A stretch of DNA of 10,620 bases from Neocallimastix lanati (nom. inval.) (taxonomy: Eukaryota > Neocallimastigomycota > Neocallimastigomycetes > Neocallimastigales > Neocallimastigaceae): NCBI GenBank assembly GCA_016946835.1, contig JACVTC010000735.1:1-10620 (forward strand). Reading direction: 5' to 3'. This document shows, in pieces, positions 1-9,068 of this stretch. The translations under genes and the position numbers were made by a program. Below the pieces are notes generated by a model. The model did not search any database. It was not told where the DNA came from and was given only the letters and a program-made list of their open reading frames with translations. Each line of letters begins with the position of its first letter. Position 1 is the stretch's first letter.

Positions 1-600
1 ACTATAAAATTTTTCTTTTTTTTTTTTTTTTTCTTTAATCTTCAATTTAATTTTCTTAACTACTATTTTTTTTTATATAAATATCAATTAAGAAATATAA
101 AAAAAAAAAATAAAAAAAAAAAAAAAAAAATTAAATATATATATATTTAGAATATACATATATAAATACTTTTTCTTTTTTTTTTTTTTTTTTTATAAAT
201 TCTCAAAATACTATTGATATTTGTAAAAAAAATATATATATATATATATAAAAATAAATATAATTAAAATATTTATATAAAGATTAAATTTGGGGTCTTA
301 TATATATATTATACTTTTCTGTACTTTTAATTATAAAAAGGTACAAATAAAATCTTTTTTTTTTCTCTTTTTTAAAAATAATAAAAAAAAAATTAAATTT
401 AAATATATAAATAAAATTCAATTTTATTTATATATTATAAATTTTTTTTTAAAAAAAAAATATAAATATATATATCATTATTCCTTTTTTTCCATCTTTC
501 TTTTTTCCCCTCTAATTAGTTATTTATATTATATTATATTATATTAGGTGTGCGTAATGTTAATGGGCTTTAAAATTATAATTCAAAGTTTGGTAATGTT
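1..600. repeat. AT-rich low-complexity region, no gene
   Basis: This stretch is almost pure A and T: long T runs near 11-32 and 178-194, A runs near 99-130, and TA dinucleotide runs near 232-250. An 85-codon open frame at 290-547 encodes only F, I, K, Y and L in homopolymer blocks and is not a credible gene. GC content rises slightly from about 546. I see no promoter, RNA gene or retrotransposon LTR here, so element 1 appears to lack its 5' LTR and gag. Confidence 0.8.
524..546. repeat. TTATA pentanucleotide microsatellite
   Basis: About 4.6 perfect head-to-tail copies of TTATA, at the right edge of the AT-rich block and about 55 bases before the first open frame of element 1. Confidence 0.7.
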
Positions 601-1278
601 ATGGTAAAAAAATACATATATAATGATTATAATGATTATATAATATATATATACCCTACTTACGTAACAAATCCAGAAACAACCAAACCAAGACCAAGAC
701 TCTCTGATAATCCCAATGTTAAAACTGCAACCTTTGAATTCAATATAAGTACCTCAAACGCTTCTGTTAAAACCAAAATTTTAATTGACTCCGGATCACA
801 GTTAAATCTTATGGATATCTACTTCGCAAAAGAAAATAATATTCCCTTCGAAAAACAAAATGTTGTCCCACAAGTCTCCGGTATAGGTGGAAATCAAACT
901 ATATTAGGCAAAACCATGCCACTCTCCCTCACTTATGATAATCACAAATGCTTAGCTGAATTCTACATCATCGATTTACCCTCTTACTGCTGCATACTTG
1001 GCTCTGAATGGCTCTGTACCCATAATCCAATGATAAATTTCTCTGAAAAGAAACTTTGCTTTAAATCAAGTTATTGCACTAATAATTGCCTGGTTATTCC
1101 TATGACTTTCACTGCTCACGTTACAGAAAAAGAACCCCAACTTGATGATGAAACCTTAGAATCAATTAATCAACCTGAAACGAACAATCTTCCTGAAAAG
1201 CTTTGCAATTTATTGATGTCTTCGATGAAAAATCTGCCAACAAACTACCACCTCATCGTCAATATGATTGTGAGATAA
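601..1278 (+). CDS. Retropepsin-like aspartic protease, N-terminal pol fragment of element 1
   Basis: The frame encodes a retroviral-type aspartic protease, which in Ty3/gypsy elements cleaves the Gag-Pol polyprotein. The catalytic triad is D63-S64-G65 (ILIDSGSQLNLMD, Asp codon 787-789), and the second conserved hydrophobic-hydrophobic-Gly motif is I132-L133-G134 (CCILGSEW). About the first 18 residues (MVKKYIYNDYNDY...) translate AT microsatellite and are not part of the family, so the ATG at 601 is probably fortuitous. Gag and the zinc knuckle that normally precede protease are missing. Homology ends near codon 1198-1200. The matching sequence then continues in frame 3, consistent with loss of one T in the run 1202-1204; the remaining frame to 1278 is out-of-frame tail. 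Confidence 0.8.
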   Translation: MVKKYIYNDYNDYIIYIYPTYVTNPETTKPRPRLSDNPNVKTATFEFNISTSNASVKTKILIDSGSQLNLMDIYFAKENNIPFEKQNVVPQVSGIGGNQTILGKTMPLSLTYDNHKCLAEFYIIDLPSYCCILGSEWLCTHNPMINFSEKKLCFKSSYCTNNCLVIPMTFTAHVTEKEPQLDDETLESINQPETNNLPEKLCNLLMSSMKNLPTNYHLIVNMIVR

Positions 1279-1558
1279 AACTAAAACCCGATGCAAAACT
1301 GTTTTATGGCCCAATCTACCCACTCACTGAACAAGAATCCATTGCTCTTAAGGAATATATTGATGAAAATCTCGCTAAAGGATTCATACGTAAATCAAAG
1401 TCACCAGCAGGTGCCCCTGTACTTTTCGTACCTAAGAAAAGCGGTGAACTTCGTATGTGTGTAGACTACCGCAAACTTAACGACATCACTATTCGGGACT
1501 CGTATCCTCTACCACTTATAAACGATATGTTAGAACACTTGAGTAAAGGAAAATATTT

Positions 1559-4074
<2,516 letters not shown>

Positions 4075-4374
4075 ATATAAATCATTTAATCAAAAATAAA
4101 TTTTATTTCATCAAAGTACTATTAATCATTCTAACTTATGATTATTTTAAAAAAAAAAAAAAAATTATTTTATATTATTCAAAAACATTTATTCTAGATA
4201 GTTTTATTTTTATACTTTATTTTTAAAACTTAAAATTCATGTAATTTTTATTATTCAATGTATTAATTAAATTATCACTCCTATAAGTATTTTAGTTATA
4301 GTTTATTATTATAAAAGTTAGAATTAGAAATAGTTTAGATTTAAAGCAAAAGATTCGTCTGGCATCCGAATCCT
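4075..4374 (+). other. 3' untranslated region of element 1
   Basis: AT-rich noncoding stretch between the pol stop codon and the polypurine tract, with an A15 run near 4150-4164. Nothing coding is visible. A 9-base arm AAGATTCGT at 4350-4358 is complementary to ACGAATCTT at 4391-4399 inside the LTR start, so the transcript could fold a hairpin across the polypurine tract. Confidence 0.7.
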
Positions 4375-4383
4375 AGAGGAGGA
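4375..4383 (+). promoter_or_regulatory. Polypurine tract of element 1 (plus-strand primer site)
   Basis: AGAGGAGGA is a pure purine run in otherwise AT-rich DNA, three bases upstream of the TG that opens the LTR. In LTR retroelements an RNase H-resistant polypurine tract directly before the 3' LTR primes plus-strand DNA synthesis. Position and composition fit; the exact cleavage site is inferred. Confidence 0.75.
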
Positions 4384-4422
4384 CCATGTAACGAATCTTA
4401 AAAAAATTAGAAATTAGAATGC

Positions 4423-4476
4423 TGGCATAGTGGTTAGTCACTATGACCTCAGCCTGAACCACTAGGGTTCGACTCA
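4423..4476 (+). promoter_or_regulatory. tRNA-like Pol III A box and B box inside the LTR
   Basis: TGGCATAGTGG (4423-4433) matches the A-box consensus TRGYNNARNNG exactly, and GGTTCGACTCA (4466-4476) matches the B-box GGTTCGANTCC except for its last base. The boxes start 43 bases apart, a tRNA-like spacing. Folded as a tRNA, the acceptor (4416-4422 with 4480-4486) and T stems are badly mismatched, so this is not a working tRNA. A 7-bp hairpin CATAGTG/CACTATG (4426-4432 with 4439-4445, 6-nt loop) replaces a normal D arm. It may be a decayed tRNA/SINE relic captured by the LTR, or an internal Pol III-type promoter. Confidence 0.55.
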
Positions 4477-4728
4477 CACCTTTACTAAAATTTTATATCA
4501 TTTAAATTTTAAAGAATTTTTATACTTCATTTCTGTATTTGTTTCTGTAAAAATTAACAAAAGAAATTCTTAGAAATTAATAGAAACAAATCAGATAGAA
4601 ATTCTATTTTAATTTATCTTTTATCATTATTTCTTTTAGATTCTTTTTAACCGAAAACAATCAATTTTTATGAAACTTTTTAATGATTTTATGGTTTTAA
4701 ATTTTTATGGATTTAAATTTTGAAAAAC

Positions 4729-4737
4729 TATAAATAG
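4729..4737 (+). promoter_or_regulatory. TATA box of the element 1 LTR promoter
   Basis: TATAAATAG is a strong TATA match, 342 bases into the LTR, where a U3 core promoter is expected. Transcription would start some 25-35 bases downstream in a higher-eukaryote-like layout, near the GCAGCC at 4748-4754. The start site is inferred. Confidence 0.6.
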
Positions 4738-4973
4738 GAGTGAATTTCGCAGCCAAAAAAAAAAATAATATTCAAAAAATTGTGTTTTTATTAATTATTA
4801 AATTAATTAATAAGTAATTCGAAATATTACAATAATTAATCTTTATAATTAATATTTTTAAATTTCTTAATTAATAAAACTATATTTTAAAAAACCAAAT
4901 TACTTATTAATCAAAAAGTGCTTACCTATTGTGTTACACTCTTTAAAACACGGATATTCCAATATTCGTTACA

Positions 4974-5462
4974 ATTACTAACAATAAGTTAGCCAAATTA
5001 AAAAGAATTTAATATTGCTACCTTCTTTTTATTAAGTTTCTTAATAATTAACAATCGACATTATCAACTTATCAATAAAGAGCTAAGGGGACTTATTGTA
5101 AGAAGGGTTAACAAGCTATATATTTGATGGTTCAACACTATATAGTTTGGCTTGTATTTTAACTTTTTATTTAATATTTCATTAAATGTTATAACAAAGA
5201 ATTAATAGAATATTAAATATATACAAAAAAAAAAAATAAAAATAAAAATAAAAATAAATATATATTATTATTATTATTTAAGTATTTATACAATTTGTTA
5301 TATGTTATATTAATTATTTTAATAACGGAAATAAATATATTAAATAAAATTAAATAAAGAAGTTATTACTACAAATAAATAAAAAAAAAAATTAAGATAT
5401 ACATATTCTGTGTATTAATGCTTAAGAGAATATAATAAATATTAAAATTCATAATAAAAAGC
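4974..5462. other. AT-rich spacer between the two elements, no gene
   Basis: No open frame with coding character is present. It holds a 9-bp inverted repeat (4981-4989 with 5091-5099), an imperfect palindrome CAAGC-TATATA...TATATA...GCTTG (5112-5154) and simple repeats (5227-5279). Part of this could be the 5' LTR of element 2, but with the right-hand LTR outside the window its ends cannot be fixed. Confidence 0.6.
5227..5279. repeat. AATAAA hexamer and ATT trinucleotide microsatellites
   Basis: An A run is followed by about four copies of AATAAA and then, after a short TA run, about five copies of ATT. Ordinary AT-rich simple sequence. Confidence 0.75.
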
Positions 5463-5639
5463 TTCAGATTTTCAAATTGCGTTTTTGAGTCTGAATTTTA
5501 ATTTTTTTTTTTTTGTTTCAGATTTTCGGAGAGTGTTTTCGAGTCTGAATTAATTCATTAGATTTTCAGAGAGAGATTCTGAGTCTGAATTATTATTGGA
5601 ATAAAGAATTGGATTGTCAGAGGGTTTTCTGAGTCCATA
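5463..5639 (+). repeat. Four tandem 32-33-nt two-stem hairpin repeats in the element 2 leader
   Basis: Units lie at 5463-5495, 5517-5549, 5557-5589 (33 nt each) and 5608-5639 (32 nt), separated by AT-rich spacers of 21, 7 and 18 nt. Each has the same plan: 6-nt outer arm, 3-nt bulge (TTT, TTT, TTT, TTG), 5-nt inner arm, 6-7-nt loop, 5-nt inner arm, a single G, 6-nt outer arm. Inner stems are TCAAA/TTTGA, TCGGA/TTCGA, TCAGA/TCTGA and TCAGA/TCTGA. Outer stems are TTCAGA/TCTGAA twice, then ATTAGA/TCTGAA and ATTGGA/TCCATA. The stems change in a paired fashion while pairing is kept, pointing to selection on structure. They lie 118-294 nt upstream of the gag ATG; packaging, dimerisation or translational roles are only possibilities. 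Confidence 0.8.
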
Positions 5640-5756
5640 ATTATATTATTATAAAACAAAGATAAATTTATTTTTTTTTGTTATTAAATATATTTTTAAA
5701 GTAAACATATTTTTAAATTGGATATCATAGCATTAATACCATTTTTAAATTTTCAA

Positions 5757-6650
5757 ATGGCTGAAAATAAAATCAATTTTAAAGAATTAAAAAAGGAATT
5801 AAAAGATATCGAGAAAATTTCAAAGGAAAATCTCGATATCAAATCTTGGGAATCAGAAATCCGATTATGGATAAAACTTGAGGAAGTTACTGATCCCAAA
5901 ACGATTTTTACCGCCTGCTTACTCACGTCTACTGGAGAGCCTCGCGAAGTTATCCAGGATTTAATTGAAAGTTACAGTACCGATTCTGAATCAGAAAGTG
6001 AGGACGAAGAAGAAGAAGAATCTGATTCAGAAGAAAAGAAAAAAGATGAATATCCTTCCTTAAAGGAAATTGTAGAAGCAATAGAAACTTTTTATGGTCT
6101 TAAAGAAGACCAGAATATGTTACTCCGTGAGCATCGTGCTTTAAGAATTAAAAGAAATGAGCGAGTAAAAGACTTTAATACTCGTTTCCGATCCATATAT
6201 TTGAAATTAGATAAGAAAAGAAAGAAGCGAGTCAGTGTTCTTGATTATATTGATGCTCTTAGGAACAATGAAGAAGCTTGGAAAAGGGTCTCCCTTAAGG
6301 ATGACATTTCTTTAAATCGGGCGTTTGACATTGCCGAAAAGTTTGATAGAGTAATGAATTTGAGACCCTCAAAAGAGTACTCAACTGAAATTGTCAACCC
6401 AAGAATAAATATCAGGAATAATTATCAAAACAACAGAAAGGTAGTAAGAGAAAATTATGAAGTTAGAAGCCCAAAAAGAAATAAAGATTACGAATTGGAG
6501 GACTTAACAAAAAAAATGAAAAATCTTACCATTAAAGCCTGTTTTTATTGTAGCGATCCAGGACATTTGCAGTATAATTGTCCTAAGTTAAATGCAATTA
6601 TTCAAGAAAATAAGAAACGGTTATATAGTGGAAAATCTTTAAACCACTAA
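5757..6650 (+). CDS. Gag (capsid-nucleocapsid) of element 2
   Basis: A 297-residue intact Gag that would form the intracellular virus-like particle and bind the element RNA. The capsid-like part includes SWESEIRLWIKL near the N-terminus and, further on, LREHRALRIKRNERVKDFNTRFRSIY, as in retrotransposon gag families. A very acidic Asp/Glu/Ser stretch at residues 76-98 interrupts it. The C-terminus is basic and ends with one zinc knuckle, C262-X2-C265-X4-H270-X4-C275 (CFYCSDPGHLQYNC). I chose ATG 5757 (MAENKINF); the frame is open back to 5718 but only with a TTG start. The length is usual for Ty3/gypsy Gag. The stop at 6648-6650 lies two codons after a slippery heptamer, so a fraction of ribosomes could continue into pol. 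Confidence 0.9.
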   Translation: MAENKINFKELKKELKDIEKISKENLDIKSWESEIRLWIKLEEVTDPKTIFTACLLTSTGEPREVIQDLIESYSTDSESESEDEEEEESDSEEKKKDEYPSLKEIVEAIETFYGLKEDQNMLLREHRALRIKRNERVKDFNTRFRSIYLKLDKKRKKRVSVLDYIDALRNNEEAWKRVSLKDDISLNRAFDIAEKFDRVMNLRPSKEYSTEIVNPRINIRNNYQNNRKVVRENYEVRSPKRNKDYELEDLTKKMKNLTIKACFYCSDPGHLQYNCPKLNAIIQENKKRLYSGKSLNH

Positions 6651-6671
6651 AAGGGAGAGGAAGCACTCCCT
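6638..6671 (+). promoter_or_regulatory. Putative -1 programmed ribosomal frameshift signal at the gag-pol junction
   Basis: The heptamer T TTA AAC (6638-6644) lies exactly in the gag frame as X XXY YYZ, a canonical eukaryotic -1 slippery site. Seven nt later comes a hairpin AGGGAG (6652-6657) / CTCCCT (6666-6671), six perfect pairs with four G-C, and an 8-nt loop. This is conspicuously GC-rich for this DNA. The gag stop codon lies in the spacer, and the -1 frame is open from 6629 to 6958. Heptamer, spacing, structure and open -1 frame all agree. A pseudoknot with the loop was not identified. Function is inferred. Confidence 0.75.
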
Positions 6672-6961
6672 ATAAAAATAAAATAGCTTCATTACAATAC
6701 AAATCTATTCCTAGTAGTACAAAAGATTATAATAAGGAAGAAAAAGAAGATGCTTCCTACACTAATGAAACTCACAAAGAATCCGATAATGAGAATGATG
6801 TAGAATTTATAGTTAGTGCGACAAAAAGGAAGTTGACGACTAACGATGAAACTAGTGAAAATAATGAAAAGAGACAACGTAAAAGTCTCAAAGATAATCC
6901 TACCCCTATAACAACTCCTGCAATAAGAAAGATAAAAGAGAAAGAAATAGAAATAGAATAA
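6644..6961 (+). CDS. Pol N-terminal charged linker, -1 frame after gag (element 2)
   Basis: About 105 codons read in the -1 frame directly after the slippery heptamer, beginning PLKGRGSTPYKNKI and ending at TAA 6959-6961. The product is hydrophilic and rich in Lys, Glu, Asn, Ser and Thr, with basic clusters TKRK (about 6821-6832) and KRQRK (about 6869-6883) that resemble nuclear-localisation signals. No known domain is recognised. Reading then continues in frame 1 with similar composition, implying a one-base shift between 6901 and 6958 in the A/G-rich repeat GAAATAGAAATAGAATAA. It has no ATG at its start, as expected for a frameshift-expressed pol. Confidence 0.6.
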   Translation, partial: PLKGRGSTPYKNKIASLQYKSIPSSTKDYNKEEKEDASYTNETHKESDNENDVEFIVSATKRKLTTNDETSENNEKRQRKSLKDNPTPITTPAIRKIKEKEIEIE

Positions 6962-6996
6962 TTGTTAAAAATAAAAATCAACTACATCCTTCGATA

Positions 6997-7449
6997 ATGG
7001 CGCAGCCTAATATAAATATTGAGAAAGCCAAAGAAAAACAAATTCGAAATAAAGAAAGAGCTAACTTTGGAAATAACAAGGGAAAAAGGAAGGAAAGGGA
7101 GGATAATATTACTTTAAGAGAAAAGCAAAGTCTGGATTCTTCAAAACAAAGAAATAGTATCAGTACTACTAGTGATAAAATGCATCAACAATTAAATAAA
7201 TTAATCGATAATGAAAACGATAAAATTATTAAAACAAAACAAATCAATGAAATGGAAGTTATTGAAGTTCCTGAAAAGCTTAATGACGAAGGTCATGAGA
7301 ATATTACATTACAGAAGCTCATAGGTTTTCAAGAGCCTAAAGAAAAAGCAACAATTAGTAGAACGCTTAGGAACATCAAGATGTGTCCAAGTGTAATATT
7401 AGTTTCGGTCAGCTCCTCAATGTTTCTCCAAAAGTCAGAAGTCAAGTAA
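6997..7449 (+). CDS. Charged linker between gag and protease (element 2), second frame
   Basis: The frame is open from at least 6901, although the first ATG is 6997 (MAQPNINIEKAKEK). It encodes a Lys/Glu/Asn-rich, low-hydrophobicity segment without a recognised fold, then LQKLIGFQEPKEKATISRTLRNIKM. Together with the preceding segment it makes a linker of roughly 280 codons between the Gag zinc knuckle and protease, long for Ty3/gypsy elements, where protease usually follows nucleocapsid closely. Coding sense leaves this frame near 7387-7395 and resumes in frame 3; the last residues before the stop at 7447-7449 are out-of-frame. A role as a separate protein is possible but unsupported. Confidence 0.55.
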   Translation: MAQPNINIEKAKEKQIRNKERANFGNNKGKRKEREDNITLREKQSLDSSKQRNSISTTSDKMHQQLNKLIDNENDKIIKTKQINEMEVIEVPEKLNDEGHENITLQKLIGFQEPKEKATISRTLRNIKMCPSVILVSVSSSMFLQKSEVK

Positions 7450-7484
7450 GCCAAGGATTAAAATTAGAAAAACCTGAAAGAAAA
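7389..7484 (+). CDS. Short pol bridge segment between linker and protease (element 2)
   Basis: A 32-codon piece in frame 3 (CNISFGQLLNVSPKVRSQ...) connects the frame-1 linker to the frame-2 protease. It is too short to stand alone; its reality is inferred from continuity: the text before and after makes a plausible single polypeptide only through it. It ends at TAA 7485-7487 beside an AAAA run at 7481-7484, where the sense frame moves back one base and continues as IIGALNNAIAAATLV. Confidence 0.5.
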
Positions 7485-7486
7485 TA

Positions 7487-8017
7487 ATAGGTGCATTAAA
7501 CAATGCTATTGCTGCTGCTACTTTGGTAAATAATATTGATCACTCTTATATTAGCAAAAGTAAGGAAACCTCAGAAGAAGATATTGCCATGGTTGATGTA
7601 ACAGTAGATGAAATTCCTGGTAAAGCACTTATTGATTCTTGTAGTAACCTCAATGTTATCACAAAAAAGTTTTATGAGAAATTACCTGGAAATTATGAAG
7701 AAGTAGGTATTAGTCGTGGAAGGATACGTTTAGCGACTAAGAATGATGAGTATTCGGAAGGAATCATTGTACGAATACCTGTTAAGATTAATGATTATAA
7801 AATGATAGTAGATTTTCGAATAATTGATGATGATGACCCATTTTATGATTTGTTGATTAATTTTCAAACTCAAGTAGAACACAATCTTTTTATCCATCCT
7901 ATAAGATATAGTTTATGTCAATTTAATTCTCAAGGACTAATCGACGTTATAGCTCCTATTAATAATAATTCCCAAGAAGAAGAAAAAATTAGTATGTATA
8001 GTAAGGAAAATACTTGA
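7487..8017 (+). CDS. Aspartic protease-like domain with altered active-site motif (element 2)
   Basis: The segment begins in frame 2 (IIGALNNAIAAA; first ATG near 7590, nominal TTG at 7523). It has the layout of a retropepsin-like protease: VDVTVDEIPGKALIDSCSN around the expected catalytic Asp (7634-7636), then a beta-rich stretch and FRIIDDDDPFYDLLIN. The catalytic triad reads D-S-C instead of D-[ST]-G (TGT at 7640-7642), and the second conserved hydrophobic-hydrophobic-Gly motif reads LIN (Asn at 7859-7861). Both glycines being changed suggests an inactive or divergent protease. The frame ends at 8017 after an A6 run (7983-7988) where sense moves into frame 3, consistent with one extra base. 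Confidence 0.7.
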   Translation: MGALNNAIAAATLVNNIDHSYISKSKETSEEDIAMVDVTVDEIPGKALIDSCSNLNVITKKFYEKLPGNYEEVGISRGRIRLATKNDEYSEGIIVRIPVKINDYKMIVDFRIIDDDDPFYDLLINFQTQVEHNLFIHPIRYSLCQFNSQGLIDVIAPINNNSQEEEKISMYSKENT

Positions 8018-9068
8018 AGATGAAGACACAACTAATGAATTAAAGAAACTTGAAGGTCTATCTCCGCAAGAGTATATCCATGATGAAAAATTTTTAGCAA
8101 GTCTTTGTAAAGATTATAAAGATGTAATAGTAAAATTACTTGAAGAAAACTTGGACATTATAGCGACATCTTCTGAAGAATTAACCCCGTCAGACTTAGC
8201 ACCTCATAAGATTAACTTGAAAGCGAACGCAAAACCTGTTAAACAAAGATGTTACAGGGTAATCAAATTTAAATCTGATATTATTAAAGAAGAACTAATT
8301 AACCTTATTAAGAAAAAGCTAGTTGTACCATCTTATTCAGAATGGTCTTCACCTGTTGTTGTGGTCCCAAAGGCCAATGGAAAATGGAGATTATGCGTGG
8401 ACTACCGCAAGGTGAATGATCTAACCGAAAAAGACTCTTATGCCCTTCTATATATTGACGAGATATTTGACAGTCTAGATGGTGCCAAAATCTTTACTAC
8501 TATGGATCTATACTCAGGTTACCATCAAATCCTAATGGACGAAGAAAGTGTTGAAATAACCAGTTTTACAACCAAATTTGGCAACTACCAATTCAAAGTT
8601 ATGCCTTTCGGATTAACTGGAGCTCCGGCTACCTTCCAACGGGAAATGAATAGAATTTTATTTCCTTTAATCGGAAAATGTGTTTTCAACTTTATTGATG
8701 ATATACTTATATATTCAAAAACTGTCGAAGAACATATCCAACACATAAAACAGGTATTAGCAATCTTCAAGGAACATAAATTAAAAATTAATATTGAAAA
8801 ATGTCACTTTATGCAAACGGAAGTTGAAGTTCTTGGTCACAAGATTTCTACTAAGGGTCTTAGTCCTCAAAATAGTAAAATTGAAGCAATTAAAGCCTGG
8901 AAAGAACCCACGAATATACATGAGTTAAGATCATTCTTAGGTGCTGTAGGATATTGTAGGAACTTTATAAATGAATATGCTCAAACCTCAGCTCCTCTTT
9001 GTAAGCTATTAAGAAAAGGCGTAAAATATAAATGGAATAATGAACAAAACAAAGTTTTACAAAATTAA
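7989..9068 (+). CDS. Reverse transcriptase of element 2
   Basis: Open in frame 3 from 7989, with RT similarity from about 8060 and a nominal TTG start at 8151. It copies the element RNA into DNA. It contains LAPHKINLKANAKPVKQ, the fingers motif WSSPVVVVPKANGKWRLCVDYRK, motif A (TTMDLYSGYHQI, Asp 8505-8507), VMPFGLTGAPATFQ, the catalytic box FIDD (8691-8702), VLGHKIS and LRSFLGAVGYCRNFI. The first residue of the catalytic box is Phe rather than the usual Tyr; both aspartates remain. The stop at 9066-9068 follows an AAAA run (9061-9064), and sense continues in frame 2 (KLKEKLINAPILKYPDF), consistent with one lost A. Confidence 0.92.
   Translation, partial: LVCIVRKILEDEDTTNELKKLEGLSPQEYIHDEKFLASLCKDYKDVIVKLLEENLDIIATSSEELTPSDLAPHKINLKANAKPVKQRCYRVIKFKSDIIKEELINLIKKKLVVPSYSEWSSPVVVVPKANGKWRLCVDYRKVNDLTEKDSYALLYIDEIFDSLDGAKIFTTMDLYSGYHQILMDEESVEITSFTTKFGNYQFKVMPFGLTGAPATFQREMNRILFPLIGKCVFNFIDDILIYSKTVEEHIQHIKQVLAIFKEHKLKINIEKCHFMQTEVEVLGHKISTKGLSPQNSKIEAIKAWKEPTNIHELRSFLGAVGYCRNFINEYAQTSAPLCKLLRKGVKYKWNNEQNKVLQN

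Larger units (their letters stand above)
4387..4973 (+). repeat. 3' LTR of element 1 (587 bp)
   Basis: The segment begins TGTAACGAAT and ends ATTCGTTACA, a perfect 10-bp terminal inverted repeat with the canonical TG...CA ends, and follows the polypurine tract. It contains a TATA box (4729-4737), a possible AATAAA polyadenylation signal (4873-4878), a 14-bp perfect inverted repeat (4806-4819 with 4898-4911) and a tRNA-like A/B box pair (4423-4476). The 5' partner LTR is not in the window, so the boundaries rest on the inverted repeat and polypurine tract rather than on LTR-LTR alignment. An earlier GTTACA at 4933-4938 is a weaker alternative right end. No 5-bp target duplication can be tested because the left end is missing. 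Confidence 0.8.

Noticed and set aside
290-547. 85-codon open frame in the AT-rich left region
   Set aside because: It is translated homopolymer and TA repeat (runs of F, K, I, Y) with no domain character; AT-only DNA of this kind gives such frames by chance.
4416-4486. Functional tRNA gene
   Set aside because: Acceptor and T stems have several mismatches when aligned on the A and B boxes; only promoter-like boxes and a non-standard hairpin remain.
5112-5154. Terminal inverted repeats of a small DNA transposon (CAAGC...GCTTG palindrome)
   Set aside because: Only 5 + 6 paired bases with a 5-base bulge, mostly TA repeat, and no flanking target duplication seen.
5463-5639. CRISPR array
   Set aside because: Only four diverged repeats, irregular 7-21 nt AT-rich spacers and a eukaryotic retrotransposon context; the repeats covary as hairpins.
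5719-5732. Primer-binding site TGGATATCATAGC resembling the iMet-type TGGTATCAGAGC
   Set aside because: It needs an inserted base and a mismatch, and no clear LTR end precedes it; the match is too loose without a second LTR.
6692-6981. Minus-strand hydrophobic frames opposite the gag-pol linker
   Set aside because: Their Phe/Ile/Ser-rich, membrane-like look is the complement of Lys/Glu-rich coding on the + strand.
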